64,000 nt of DNA, taken from Pseudomonas sp. B28(2017) (GTDB taxonomy: Bacteria; Pseudomonadota; Gammaproteobacteria; Pseudomonadales; Pseudomonadaceae). Location of the stretch: the NCBI RefSeq assembly GCF_002113025.1, contig NZ_NEJH01000002.1, forward strand, positions 310,001 through 374,000, read 5' to 3'. The notes beneath the pieces were generated by a model, which had not been told where the DNA came from, did not search any database, and worked only from the letters and a program-made list of their open reading frames with translations. Both the position numbers and the translations under genes were made by a program. This document shows, piece after piece, positions 9,590-18,254 of the stretch (positions within the stretch are counted from its first letter, which is position 1; every line of letters begins with the position of its first letter).

Positions 9590-10918
9590 TCAAAGAAAGT
9601 CGAGCTGGACGAAGTAGTTGTGCCAAGCCCATTCCAACTCTTTCGGTGACAGTGGTCCGGAACCGCCGATATAACGCTGGCGATCGAGCGCCATGTTCAG
9701 GAGATCGCGGGGATGGCAGGGCACCAGGGGCATGCCTTCACTTGCATACAGCCTTTGCAGCACATAACGCACCAACAGCGGGTCATAGGAAATACCCAGA
9801 CGCTCGCTTTCCATACGCCAGATCTTTTCGTACTCCTCGGGCTTCAGGTAACCGAAATGCAGCTTGTAGCCAATCCGGCGAAGGAAGGCCTCATCGGCCA
9901 GCTCCAGGGGATTGAGGTTGGTGGAAAACACCAGAATCAGATCGAACGGCAGCTCGCAATGCCGACCGCCGCCCAGGTTGAGGAAATCGCGTTTCTCTTC
10001 CATCGGCACGATCCAGCGATTCAACAGTTCGGCGGGGGCCATGCGCTGGCGTCCCATGTCGTCGATGATGAACAGGCCATTGCTGGCCTTGAGCTGCAAG
10101 GCGGCCTGGTATTGACGGGTGAAGGGGTCATAGCGAACGTCCAGTTGTTCCATGCTCAACTCACCGCCGGTGATGACGATCGGGCGTTTGCAGCGCAGCA
10201 GTCGACGGTCGATCCCCTCACTGAGCATCAGATTGTTCTGTTGAACGTGATCATCGAGCCGCTGATGCACCTGCGGGTCATAGATCTCGATCACTGACTC
10301 GTTGATGACGATGGCATGAGGAACCCAGATGGCCTCGGCGAACAGACGGATCAGCCGACTGCTGACATAAGTCTTGCCGGTACCCGCAGGGCCATAAATC
10401 ATGATCGCCCGCCCGGAGTTCATCGCCACACCCAACTGATCGAGCATGCCCTCCGTGAGCACTACGCCGGTAAGAGCATTACGCATATCGTTGGCAGTGA
10501 TGCGACCATGGTGAATGGTTTGCAGCTTGATCAGGGACCGGTAGGTACTCACCGGGAAGGGGGCCGCACCGATATAGCCACTGCGCGACAGGGCATCGCG
10601 GGCGGCACTGCGACCCCGTTCGGTCAGGCCATAACGCAGCATCTGCCCACCCGTTTGACTCACCTGGCCAAGCACTTCGACACGGCCATCCTTGCGCAGA
10701 AACGCCAGGACTTCATCAAGTACCGCGCCGGTCAGCGCCAGGCGATCCACCAGCCGCGACATGTCCAGCACACCGGCATCAAACAAATGCTTGCACACCA
10801 ACTCACCGAGAAAACTGTCGGTCAGACCGGTTTCACGGATTGTGCACGGCTGAGGAGCCAGTCGTTGCACCGCTTCCCGTTCATTGGGGAAGGCATCAGT
10901 ATCAACCATGACGTGCAT
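9590..10918 (-). CDS. AAA+ ATPase in the tad operon, function unknown
   Basis: A 442-residue protein with an N-terminal region that looks like winged-helix or DprA-like folds (residues 30-130, LTERGRSAARDALSRSG), then an AAA ATPase core: Walker A GPAGTGKT at 176-183, Walker B-like FIIDDMG with DD at 286-287, and sensor-1-like LVFSTNLNP. The ORF starts 3 nt after the fppA stop, with GGAG seven bases upstream. It is not one of the canonical Tad components (TadA and TadZ are separately present). Its place between peptidase and CpaB genes argues for a pilus-related role, which is inference. Confidence 0.85.
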   Translation of the reverse strand: MHVMVDTDAFPNEREAVQRLAPQPCTIRETGLTDSFLGELVCKHLFDAGVLDMSRLVDRLALTGAVLDEVLAFLRKDGRVEVLGQVSQTGGQMLRYGLTERGRSAARDALSRSGYIGAAPFPVSTYRSLIKLQTIHHGRITANDMRNALTGVVLTEGMLDQLGVAMNSGRAIMIYGPAGTGKTYVSSRLIRLFAEAIWVPHAIVINESVIEIYDPQVHQRLDDHVQQNNLMLSEGIDRRLLRCKRPIVITGGELSMEQLDVRYDPFTRQYQAALQLKASNGLFIIDDMGRQRMAPAELLNRWIVPMEEKRDFLNLGGGRHCELPFDLILVFSTNLNPLELADEAFLRRIGYKLHFGYLKPEEYEKIWRMESERLGISYDPLLVRYVLQRLYASEGMPLVPCHPRDLLNMALDRQRYIGGSGPLSPKELEWAWHNYFVQLDFL

Positions 10919-10920
10919 GA

Positions 10921-11451
10921 CTAATCTCCCAACCCACTGGCAATGAGTTGCCAATAGATGCTGCCCAGCGTGCCGATCAAAATTGCAATCGAATAAGGAA
11001 ATGGCTTGCCGGCTACTTCATCCGAAGTTGGCGCCAAATAAGCCTGCGCCCTAAGAATCAGCCAATAACGCCCCAGGGTCTGAAACAATTGACCGCGATA
11101 CAGCACGATCAAAAAACCGCATATTCCGCCGGCAATCAAACTGAACATTGCAGCCCACAACGCGAAATGGAAGGGTAGAAAACTGCCGACCATGGCCATC
11201 AACTTGACGTCGCCGGCGGCCATGCCACCGAAGGCGTACATGGGCAGGAACAGCGCAAAACAGATCAGAATGCCCAACAGGCTGTCACCCAAGCCACTGA
11301 TGCCACCCGAATACATTTGAGCCCCCAGTCCCAGGGCAAGGCCCAACAGGACCAGCATGTTGGGAATACGGTGGTGAAGCAGATCGCTCACCACCGCGAC
11401 GCCCAGCAGTCCTACCAGTACAACTGTCGACACCAGCAACTCCATGGACAT
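10921..11451 (-). CDS. fppA: Type IVb prepilin peptidase (FppA/TadV)
   Basis: A 176-residue A24-family aspartic peptidase with about five membrane helices. Both catalytic motifs are visible: SDLLHHRIPN (first Asp) and GGMAAGDVKLM (the GxGD-type second Asp). It lacks the N-terminal methylase domain of PilD and is the short, Flp-dedicated form. It would cleave Flp and the TadE-like leaders at the Gly-x-x-x-x-Glu site. It is 27 nt downstream of flp1. Confidence 0.93.
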   Translation of the reverse strand: MSMELLVSTVVLVGLLGVAVVSDLLHHRIPNMLVLLGLALGLGAQMYSGGISGLGDSLLGILICFALFLPMYAFGGMAAGDVKLMAMVGSFLPFHFALWAAMFSLIAGGICGFLIVLYRGQLFQTLGRYWLILRAQAYLAPTSDEVAGKPFPYSIAILIGTLGSIYWQLIASGLGD

Positions 11452-11478
11452 GGCGCGTCTCCCCGACCGGGATTATCG

Positions 11479-11670
11479 TTAGCAGGCAGAACCTTTGACC
11501 GCTGTGCACAACGCTGTGATCTTGGTGTTCACCTCGCCGCCCAGAGTTACAAACATTGCGGCAACAGCTACCGTAACTAACCCACCGGCAACGGCGTACT
11601 CCACAATGGTCAGGCCATCTTCATCTTTGATGAACTTGCTTATCGAGGTTCTGATAGTTTGCAGAGTCAT
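11479..11670 (-). CDS. flp: Flp major pilin, copy 1
   Basis: A 63-residue Flp-family type IVb pilin. The leader ends in KFIKDEDG, cleavage is expected before LTIVEYA (Glu +5, Tyr +6), and a hydrophobic helix follows. The C terminus carries ALCTAVKGSAC, with two Cys. The start aligns with copy 2 (a GAGGT site precedes both). Very similar to the pilin gene 150 bp upstream. Confidence 0.93.
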   Translation of the reverse strand: MTLQTIRTSISKFIKDEDGLTIVEYAVAGGLVTVAVAAMFVTLGGEVNTKITALCTAVKGSAC

Positions 11671-11823
11671 TTTTGTGTACCTCACATCAGCGGCCATTCG
11701 GCTCAGTAAGTACATTGGCGGGGACAGCGCGAAGTCCATCGAATTACCCGGTCTATCAGCGAAACAGTAGAAACCGGTTGCTCCATGGATATCGCCGCGC
11801 CCCGCCTCCGTGAGTTGCCGTCA

Positions 11824-12015
11824 TCAGCAGGCAGAGCCTTTGACCGCAGTGCACAGCGCTGTGATCTTGGTGTTCACGTTGGTACCCAAAGTTACAAACA
11901 TTGCGGCAACAGCCACCGTAATCAGCCCACCCGCCACCGCGTATTCCACAATGGTCAGGCCATCTTCGTCTTTGACGAACTTCAGTACCGAAGCCTTGAT
12001 TGTTTGCATGATCAT
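11824..12015 (-). CDS. flp: Flp major pilin, copy 2
   Basis: A 63-residue Flp pilin nearly identical to copy 1 from the processing site onwards (LTIVEYAVAGGL...VNTKITALCTAVKGSAC). The two differ mainly in the leader (MIMQTIKASVLKFVKDEDG here) and in a few residues around TNVNTK. It is the first gene of the minus-strand tad unit. The ATG at 12015 was chosen because it follows a GAGGTGGG site at good spacing and aligns with copy 1. Confidence 0.93.
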   Translation of the reverse strand: MIMQTIKASVLKFVKDEDGLTIVEYAVAGGLITVAVAAMFVTLGTNVNTKITALCTAVKGSAC

Positions 12016-12420
12016 TTTGCCCACCTCACTCGAATGTTGTTTTTTCTGAGGCAGTACGTTCTGCGCTGCCTGAGTGCAACACTAGTCAGGGGCAAGGCAT
12101 GGGCGTTAGGAAGATTTTGCACATCGCTAGGACTTTTTTGCTGGGCGGCCAAATACGGGTCATTGGCCTTTGCAGAAGTAACGGGAGGGGTAAACAAGGC
12201 GTTGAAAACCAAAGGCAATTGTCATTGATTCACAAGCGACAAGCGGTTAAAGCCGGTTTGTCGAAAACACATCAACAAACACTCGCCCGGGCTGCCTTCC
12301 AGGCAACCCATAGAGCGAACAGAACTAAAAAACGTCTTTTCTATCAGGATTAAATCTGCAAAGTGATAGCACCTTGGCAATACTGGCGAAGAGAGTCACC
12401 CAGAACCCCAGAGTAGAGAC
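12016..12420. other. Divergent intergenic region flp2 / AraC-type regulator
   Basis: This 405-bp stretch separates the pilin gene and the regulator, transcribed away from each other, and must hold both promoters. It is more AT-rich than its surroundings towards 12.2-12.36 kb. I see no convincing gene in it and could not place a clear -35/-10 or -24/-12 element. Confidence 0.6.
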
Positions 12421-13290
12421 ATGACGTCCAACTTGACCCAAAGGCCATCGCTCCTGTGGTTCGATCTGACTCATGATCGTTCCACGAAAGAACTCGTCGC
12501 GCAGTTCGAGGACACCTGCGACTGCGATCTGGCGAAAAACTCCGTGCTGCCCGTCAGGGAACAGGCAGACATGATCTGCATCCACTTTGATCGCCCCGAC
12601 ACGCAAGGCTTGAGGCTATTGCTGGAGATCAAACGCACCACACCCAGCATTCCGATCACCATGTTCACCGTGCAGCACTCGGAGGAACTGGCTGTATGGG
12701 CCATGCGTTCCAGTGTCTGGGAATACATGGTGCTCCCGCTCTCGACCAGCGAGAGGAAGCGCTACCTGACGGCGCTGGCGCAGCTCTGCGAGCTGCGCCG
12801 AAATGCCAAGGGCCAGGGCAAGTCATCGCAGATCGACCACTCACCGACCCTGCCGGACAGCATCCGGCTGACCTCGGGACACCAGAAACACCAGGCGCTG
12901 AGCAATATCATGCTGTACATCGAACAGCACTTTCGAGACAGCATCGATCAGAGGGAACTGGCAAAGCGCTGCGGCATGACGACATTTCGCTTCAGCCGCC
13001 TGTTCAAGGAAGCCAATGGGCTTGGCTTCACGGATTACATCCTGGACAAGCGCATGAACTTCGCCAAAGAACTGCTCGACAACAGCCAGATGCCGATTAC
13101 CAGCATCGGCTATGAGGCCGGTTTCAAGGATCCTTCCTACTTCGCCCGTGCCTTCAAGCAGTTCGCCAACTGCACACCGAGCGAATACCGCGTTGCACGC
13201 CAAATCAAAGCGGCTGCGGCTACACAACCGGTGCCGGATGAAGAAACCACTGAAGCGCTCGAAAGCCTGGTACAAAGCCTCAGCGGTTGA
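12421..13290 (+). CDS. AraC-family regulator with degenerate receiver domain
   Basis: A 289-residue protein. Residues 8-125 resemble a response-regulator receiver: Asp57 (ICIHFD) and Thr83 (MFTVQ) are at the expected places, but the conserved Lys is Leu105 (MVLPLS). Residues about 160-260 form a two-helix-turn-helix AraC/XylS DNA-binding domain (DQRELAKRCGMTTFRFSRLFKEANG ... ITSIGYEAGFKDPSYFARAFKQF). It is divergent from the flp operon, so it is a good candidate for its regulator; no cognate kinase gene is adjacent. Confidence 0.88.
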   Translation: MTSNLTQRPSLLWFDLTHDRSTKELVAQFEDTCDCDLAKNSVLPVREQADMICIHFDRPDTQGLRLLLEIKRTTPSIPITMFTVQHSEELAVWAMRSSVWEYMVLPLSTSERKRYLTALAQLCELRRNAKGQGKSSQIDHSPTLPDSIRLTSGHQKHQALSNIMLYIEQHFRDSIDQRELAKRCGMTTFRFSRLFKEANGLGFTDYILDKRMNFAKELLDNSQMPITSIGYEAGFKDPSYFARAFKQFANCTPSEYRVARQIKAAAATQPVPDEETTEALESLVQSLSG

Positions 13291-13313
13291 TCCGGTTTTT
13301 TTACGCGCAAACA

Positions 13314-13340
13314 AAAACGCCGCTCTATGAGCGGCGTTTT
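13314..13340. terminator. Bidirectional terminator between regulator and tRNA genes
   Basis: A perfect 12-bp stem (AAAACGCCGCTC / GAGCGGCGTTTT) with a TAT loop has T runs on both strands, so it can end both the plus-strand regulator transcript and the minus-strand tRNA transcript. Confidence 0.9.
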
Positions 13341-13349
13341 CGTTAAATA

Positions 13350-13425
<76 letters not shown>

Positions 13426-13428
13426 AAA

Positions 13429-13504
13429 TGGCGTCCCCTAGGGGACTCGAACCCCTGTTACCGCCGTGAAAGGGCGGTGTCCTAGGCCACTAGACGAAGG
13501 GGAC
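13429..13504 (-). tRNA. tRNA-Glu (TTC), copy 1
   Basis: 76 nt including CCA. On the minus strand it begins GTCCCCTTCGTCTAGTGG. The anticodon loop CCTTTCACG gives anticodon TTC, with T arm GGGTTCGAGTCCCC. It lies 3 nt upstream of the tRNA-Gly. Confidence 0.97.
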
Positions 13505-13608
13505 ACGCTGCCCGGAACACATGGTGTGTGTTTCGGTGCCCAGATCCGCATCCGAAGACTTGGTTCTGGTTTCACTCAGCCCTGCCCGAAAGCAACGCTG
13601 TTTAAAAT

Positions 13609-13684
<76 letters not shown>

Positions 13685-13686
13685 AT

Positions 13687-13762
13687 TGGCGTCCCCTAGG
13701 GGACTCGAACCCCTGTTACCGCCGTGAAAGGGCGGTGTCCTAGGCCACTAGACGAAGGGGAC
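13687..13762 (-). tRNA. tRNA-Glu (TTC), copy 2
   Basis: Same 76-nt sequence as the copy at 13429; anticodon TTC. It is the promoter-proximal gene of the four-tRNA cluster. Confidence 0.97.
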
Positions 13763-14133
13763 ACACTACAACATTCACTCCCTGCCGCGTTTCGCTGTGT
13801 GCTTTACGCTGCAAGTGGCGCGCATTCTATGGATGGATTGAGAGGTCGTCAACCCCCTGATATAAATTTATTTAAATCAATGACTTCGCCCTGGTTTTGG
13901 GGGCTATTGCGATTTTTCCGCTGCCCGGCGTTTGACGCCTATATTCTGGCACCCGCCAAGACGTTATAGTCCACCAGTGATGGCAATCTGTATATCACGT
14001 GCCACCATTCATAGAAGCGGGGCTGCGGCCGATACAAGCGCAGGCATGTCCGATCCAGCCCGTCGTGCGGGCCTGGGCGCTCAAATGCCAAGCCACTCAA
14101 TTCGCATGCGTATCCTAACAAGAGGTCTTACCG
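13763..14133. other. Intergenic region with the tRNA promoter
   Basis: A 371-bp divergent region. Next to the tRNA genes it holds a clear sigma-70 promoter (listed separately) preceded by an A/T-rich stretch near 13861-13880 that may act as an UP element. The half nearest the plus-strand gene contains nothing I can name. Confidence 0.6.
13824..13852 (-). promoter_or_regulatory. Sigma-70 promoter of the tRNA cluster
   Basis: On the minus strand TTGACG (-35, 13847-13852) and TAGAAT (-10, 13824-13829) are separated by exactly 17 bp. A GC-rich stretch (GCGCGCC) follows the -10, as in stringently controlled stable-RNA promoters, and an AT-rich stretch lies upstream. Confidence 0.85.
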
Positions 14134-14904
14134 GTGACGCCACTCATGATCACCCTGCTCGTTGTAGCCGGGATCGCACTGTTGATCGCCATTGGTTACA
14201 TCAACCATGTGGTGGAAAACAACAAGCTGGAAAAGGCCCGTACCAAGATTGAACTCAACGATCGGCTGCGACGCTGCGGCGAGATCACCGAGACGTTCCC
14301 CGGCCAACTGATGACCCCGGCACTCAAGCTGTTGTTGGCCCGCCTGGAACTGAACGTCTGCCAGCGCCTGCTCAATCTGGAAAAATCCAGCGCCAACCTC
14401 AAGGCACGGATCGCCGAACTGGAGACCCTTGTCGGCCAGGGTGAATCCATCCCGGTCAACAATCCACCGGCACCGATCCAGACCGAAGCCAAGGCCAAGG
14501 ATGTACGTTTCCTGCTCGAAGCGCTGCACGGTCAAATCACCCGCGCGGCACAGGACGGCTTCATGGCCCCCAACGAGGCCAAACGCTGGATCCGTGAAGT
14601 GCGCCACATCCTCGTGCTGCTACACATCGAGTTCTTCAACAACCTCGGCCAGCACTCTCTGCAACAGAACCAGCCCGGGCAGGCTCGCCTGGCATTCGAA
14701 CGCGGCGTGCAATACCTGCGCAAACAACAGGAACCACAGGTCTACGCCGAACAACTGGAATATCTGGAAAAACTCCTGGCCCGCGCCAATGACCAGGTCA
14801 TGGATCGCATTGCGCCGGTCGAAGGCGAGGTCAACCAGTTGACCGAAGGCCTCAAAGACGTCGAGGCTGACGCGGACTGGAAAAAGAAAGTGATCTACGA
14901 CTGA
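14134..14904 (+). CDS. Membrane-anchored coiled-coil protein, unknown function
   Basis: A 256-residue protein that I recognise only as a conserved pseudomonad hypothetical. It starts with a single membrane helix (residues 5-25, ITLLVVAGIALLIAIGYI), followed by a mostly alpha-helical cytoplasmic part with predicted coiled coils (residues 30-110 and 225-255) and a central block (RFLLEALHGQITRAAQDGFMAPNEAKRWIREVRHIL, then TPR-like QARLAFERGVQYLR). Start codon is GTG with AGAGG 9 nt upstream. It is monocistronic, with a terminator right behind it. Confidence 0.75.
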   Translation: MTPLMITLLVVAGIALLIAIGYINHVVENNKLEKARTKIELNDRLRRCGEITETFPGQLMTPALKLLLARLELNVCQRLLNLEKSSANLKARIAELETLVGQGESIPVNNPPAPIQTEAKAKDVRFLLEALHGQITRAAQDGFMAPNEAKRWIREVRHILVLLHIEFFNNLGQHSLQQNQPGQARLAFERGVQYLRKQQEPQVYAEQLEYLEKLLARANDQVMDRIAPVEGEVNQLTEGLKDVEADADWKKKVIYD

Positions 14905-14917
14905 TCAGCGAAAACAG

Positions 14918-14945
14918 AAAAGCCACCGCGAGGTGGCTTTTTTTG
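14918..14945. terminator. Terminator shared by two convergent genes
   Basis: Stem AAAGCCACC / GGTGGCTTT with a GCGA loop and a long T run on the plus strand. A weaker T run is present on the other strand, so it may also serve the convergent chemoreceptor gene. Confidence 0.85.
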
Positions 14946-14963
14946 GCCTAGCCCAAGATCATT

Positions 14964-16928
14964 TCAAAGCCTGAAATGCCCCACCATCCCCTTCAGCTCA
15001 ACCCCCAGTTGCGCCAGCTCGATACTGGATGCGGCATTGCCCTGCATCGCCAGCGATGACTGATCGGCACTGGCACGAATACTGGTGACACTGCGGTTGA
15101 TCTCTTCGGCCACCGAGCTCTGCTCCTCGGCTGCCGCGGCGATCTGCTGATTCATCTGCTGGATCAACGATACCGCTGCCGCAATACTTCCCAGCGCACT
15201 CTCGGTCTGCAAGGCATCGCTGACCGCCAGCTTCACCAATTCGCCACTGCTCTGGATCTGCTGTACCGACGACTGCGCCGCCGCGCGCAAAGCGCTGACC
15301 AGGCGTTCGATTTCCTCGGTCGATTGCTGGGTTCGCCTGGCCAGTGCACGTACTTCATCGGCCACCACGGCAAAGCCCCTGCCCTGCTCGCCAGCCCGGG
15401 CCGCCTCGATTGCCGCGTTCAACGCCAACAGGTTGGTCTGCTCGGCCACGCTTTTGATCACACTCAAAACCGTGCCGATGTTCTGGATTTCCGCACTCAG
15501 GCTTTCGATGCTCGAACTGGCCGATGAGGCCGAATCCGCCAACTGTTCGATCCGCACCATGCTCTGGCGCACTACCTGCTGACCGCTTTCAACCTTGCCG
15601 TCAGCCGTTTGCGCGGCTAACGCCGCCTCTTCGGCATTGCGTGCGACATCATGCACCGTGGCCGTCATCTGATTCATCGCGGTGGCGACCTGTTCGGTTT
15701 CCTCCTTCTGCGTGCTGACTTCGAGGTTGGTCTGTTCAGTCACTGCCGACAGCGATTGGGCGGAAGTCGCCAACTGCTCGATACCCGACTGCAAGCCGCT
15801 GACGATATGACTGAGCCCCGCGCCCATTTGCTGCATTGCCTGCATCAACTGACCGATTTCGTCACGGCGGGTCACGTCAATGGTCGCACTCAAATCCCCT
15901 GAGGCAATCTGCTGCGCCACATGAATCACGCTGCGCAGCGGGGCCACGATCAACCGGGTAATGAACCATGCGGCAACCAGCCCAACCAGCAAGGCCAACG
16001 CGGAAGAGCCGAGGATCAGCAACGAGTTCTTTTTCAGTTCGGCCTGCATCGCCAAATCTTCAGCGACATAAGCCTGATCCACCCGCTCGACCACTTGGGC
16101 TGCGCGCTGGTGCAATTGTTGATAGACGGTTTTTTCCTGCTCCAGCAGGCCGGTGTACTCGGCAAGCTTGTCACTGAAACTGGCGATATGGCCCGCCACC
16201 TCATTGAGGACGGTCTGGTAACCCTCGTCCTTGACCGTGGTCTTGAGCTGCTCGGCCTGGGCCAATGCCTGGCTGGCCTGTTCGATCTTGCCCTGCCCCG
16301 CGCTGTCGTCGCCTTTGCGGCTTTGATCCAGACGGACACGCGCTTCATTCATGGCTTGCAGCATCAAGCGTGAAACCTGGCTGACCTGACTGGCCTGCTC
16401 GATGAATTGCGCACCGTCCTTGCCTTCGGAATCTTTCAGCGTATAGGCGCCGTCATCGGCGAGCCCGGATTGCAAAACATCAAGATTGTTGGCCACGCTG
16501 GACACCGACCAACTGGCCATTTCCAGCGCCAGGTCCTTGGCCTGGGTGAGCGAGACAAACTCGTCGAAGGCCTTGCGATAGGCCCCCAAAGACTGTTCGA
16601 CATCATTCATCACCGGCACGTTGGCCGCAGACGCCGCCTTGAGCTGGCCGGCCAGGGCGATCAGGCCATCGACGCCCTCGTGCAGGGCATCGACGGTCTT
16701 CGGATTGCCATGCAAGGCGTACTCCTGCTCCAGCAGCCGCACCTTGAGCAAACCGCTGTTGAGCGATGACATTTGCTTGAGCCCGTCGAAGCGCTGGCTG
16801 ATGGTTTGCAGGGACCAAACGCCAATGCCCGCCACCAGCGCAGTCAACAACAGCACCAGGACAAACCCGAGACCCAGTTTTTTCGCCATACCGAGGTTGG
16901 CAAAACGTCCTTGCACGGCCGAATTCAT
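14964..16928 (-). CDS. Methyl-accepting chemotaxis protein, HBM-like sensor
   Basis: A 654-residue chemoreceptor. TM1 is at about 15-37, a large all-helical periplasmic domain spans roughly 40-300, TM2 is about 305-328, then HAMP and the signalling domain with the hairpin tip [35 protein letters not shown]. The length of the periplasmic domain (about 260 residues) matches the helical bimodular (HBM) type of McpS-like receptors, which bind organic acids, rather than a 4-helix bundle; the ligand cannot be read from sequence. The start MNSAVQ was preferred over an upstream in-frame Met because it gives the usual short cytoplasmic N terminus. Confidence 0.9.
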   Translation of the reverse strand: MNSAVQGRFANLGMAKKLGLGFVLVLLLTALVAGIGVWSLQTISQRFDGLKQMSSLNSGLLKVRLLEQEYALHGNPKTVDALHEGVDGLIALAGQLKAASAANVPVMNDVEQSLGAYRKAFDEFVSLTQAKDLALEMASWSVSSVANNLDVLQSGLADDGAYTLKDSEGKDGAQFIEQASQVSQVSRLMLQAMNEARVRLDQSRKGDDSAGQGKIEQASQALAQAEQLKTTVKDEGYQTVLNEVAGHIASFSDKLAEYTGLLEQEKTVYQQLHQRAAQVVERVDQAYVAEDLAMQAELKKNSLLILGSSALALLVGLVAAWFITRLIVAPLRSVIHVAQQIASGDLSATIDVTRRDEIGQLMQAMQQMGAGLSHIVSGLQSGIEQLATSAQSLSAVTEQTNLEVSTQKEETEQVATAMNQMTATVHDVARNAEEAALAAQTADGKVESGQQVVRQSMVRIEQLADSASSASSSIESLSAEIQNIGTVLSVIKSVAEQTNLLALNAAIEAARAGEQGRGFAVVADEVRALARRTQQSTEEIERLVSALRAAAQSSVQQIQSSGELVKLAVSDALQTESALGSIAAAVSLIQQMNQQIAAAAEEQSSVAEEINRSVTSIRASADQSSLAMQGNAASSIELAQLGVELKGMVGHFRL

Positions 16929-17256
16929 TGCACTTAGTCCCCTGCCAAAGTCTGTAGGCGCAGATTCGCAACGGGCCAGTGGCAACACAAGGCTCTGGCG
17001 CCGGAATAATGGCAAAAAGCTACGCCGACGTCGTTTTCAGAACGCTTGAGGTCGATCCCGGGCTGTGGCCTGAAGGAGCGCACGGGCTGCGGGAGCGAGG
17101 CAAGAGCGCGAAAGTCGCGCTCATCGCCTGCATGCGGGTGCTACTGATCAGGCTGAATGCCATGCTGCGCGACGGCACCGAATGGCGATGACGAACGGCA
17201 GGGTTAGACAGTTGCTCCCACAGGTTCCGTGTTTCCTAGCATTGTGAAGCGCTGGT
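16929..17256. other. Intergenic region with transposase remnant
   Basis: A 328-bp stretch between the chemoreceptor start and the convergent end of the SDR gene. It contains the remnant of an IS110-like transposase (listed separately) and presumably the chemoreceptor promoter near 16930-17000. Nothing else is recognised. Confidence 0.5.
17099..17191 (+). pseudogene. C-terminal remnant of an IS110-family transposase
   Basis: Thirty codons and a stop reading GKSAKVALIACMRVLLIRLN followed by AMLRDGTEWR. This matches the characteristic C terminus of IS110-type transposases (KVAL-ACMRKLL-ILNAMLRD). No upstream transposase domain (DEDD catalytic region) is present in the window, so only the tail of an old element survives. 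Confidence 0.65.
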
Positions 17257-18018
17257 TCAGAACGCAGTAACGCCGCCATCCACCGCCAACGAATGGCCGG
17301 TGGTGAACGCCGCTCCATCGCTGCACAGATACAGCACCGCGCTGGCGATCTCTTCGACCTTGCCGATGCGACCGACCGGATGCATGGCGTTGGCGAACTC
17401 GCCTTTTTTCGGGTCGGCTTCATACGCTCGACGGAACATATCCGTGTCGATCACCGCCGGGCACACTGCATTGACCCGGATCTTTTTCTTGGCGTACTCA
17501 ATGGCCGCCGATTTGGTCAGGCCGATCACCGCATGTTTAGAGGCTGCGTAGATGCTCATTTTCGGCGCTGCCCCAAGGCCGGCCACCGATGCCGTATTGA
17601 CGATCGCGCCGCCCCCTTGCGCCAGCAGCAGCGGCAATTGGTATTTCATGCACAGCCAGACACCTTTGACGTTGACGCCCATGATCGCGTCGAACTCGTC
17701 GAGCGTACCCTCGGCCAGCTTGCCTTTCTCGATTTCGATGCCGGCATTATTGAAGGCATAGTCAAGGCGGCCGTAAGTATTGATCACCTCATCCATCAGA
17801 TTTTTTACATCGTTTTCCAGGGTAACGTTGCAGCGCACGAAGGTGGCTTCGCCACCAGCCGTACGAATCAGCGCCACCGTGCCCTCGCCGCCCGCCGTGT
17901 CCATATCGGCCACCACTACTTTCAGGCCCTCGGCGGCAAATGCCTGGGCAGTCGCGCGGCCAATACCGGCCGCCCCACCCGTTACCACGACCACCTGGCC
18001 GGAAAACGTCATGCTCAT
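17257..18018 (-). CDS. SDR-family oxidoreductase
   Basis: A 253-residue classical short-chain dehydrogenase. It has the cofactor motif TGGAAGIG (about residues 14-21), NNAG, the catalytic Ser in NTASVAG and YAASK as the Tyr-x-x-x-Lys pair. Asp near residue 38 (VVADMD) suggests NAD(H) preference. The ATG at 18018 is preceded by a GAGGAC site; the open frame upstream is non-coding. Substrate unknown. Confidence 0.92.
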   Translation of the reverse strand: MSMTFSGQVVVVTGGAAGIGRATAQAFAAEGLKVVVADMDTAGGEGTVALIRTAGGEATFVRCNVTLENDVKNLMDEVINTYGRLDYAFNNAGIEIEKGKLAEGTLDEFDAIMGVNVKGVWLCMKYQLPLLLAQGGGAIVNTASVAGLGAAPKMSIYAASKHAVIGLTKSAAIEYAKKKIRVNAVCPAVIDTDMFRRAYEADPKKGEFANAMHPVGRIGKVEEIASAVLYLCSDGAAFTTGHSLAVDGGVTAF

Positions 18019-18254
18019 TGTTATGTCCTCGAAGAGAAGAAAGCGGGGAATCGCGCATGACCAGTCTAGCCATGGAGGTCTTGAACACGGCAGCACTATC
18101 AAGACTCCGGTTGGGCGCCCATGATTTGCAGTGATGGAACTTCCGTACCAACTATCACTGCACTGGATCAACGTGCATTCGCCGCATCAGCCAAACTTGC
18201 GGCATCGTCGCTGACCGGCTATCAACAAAGCTTCATTCATCTTGAGTGCCTGCC

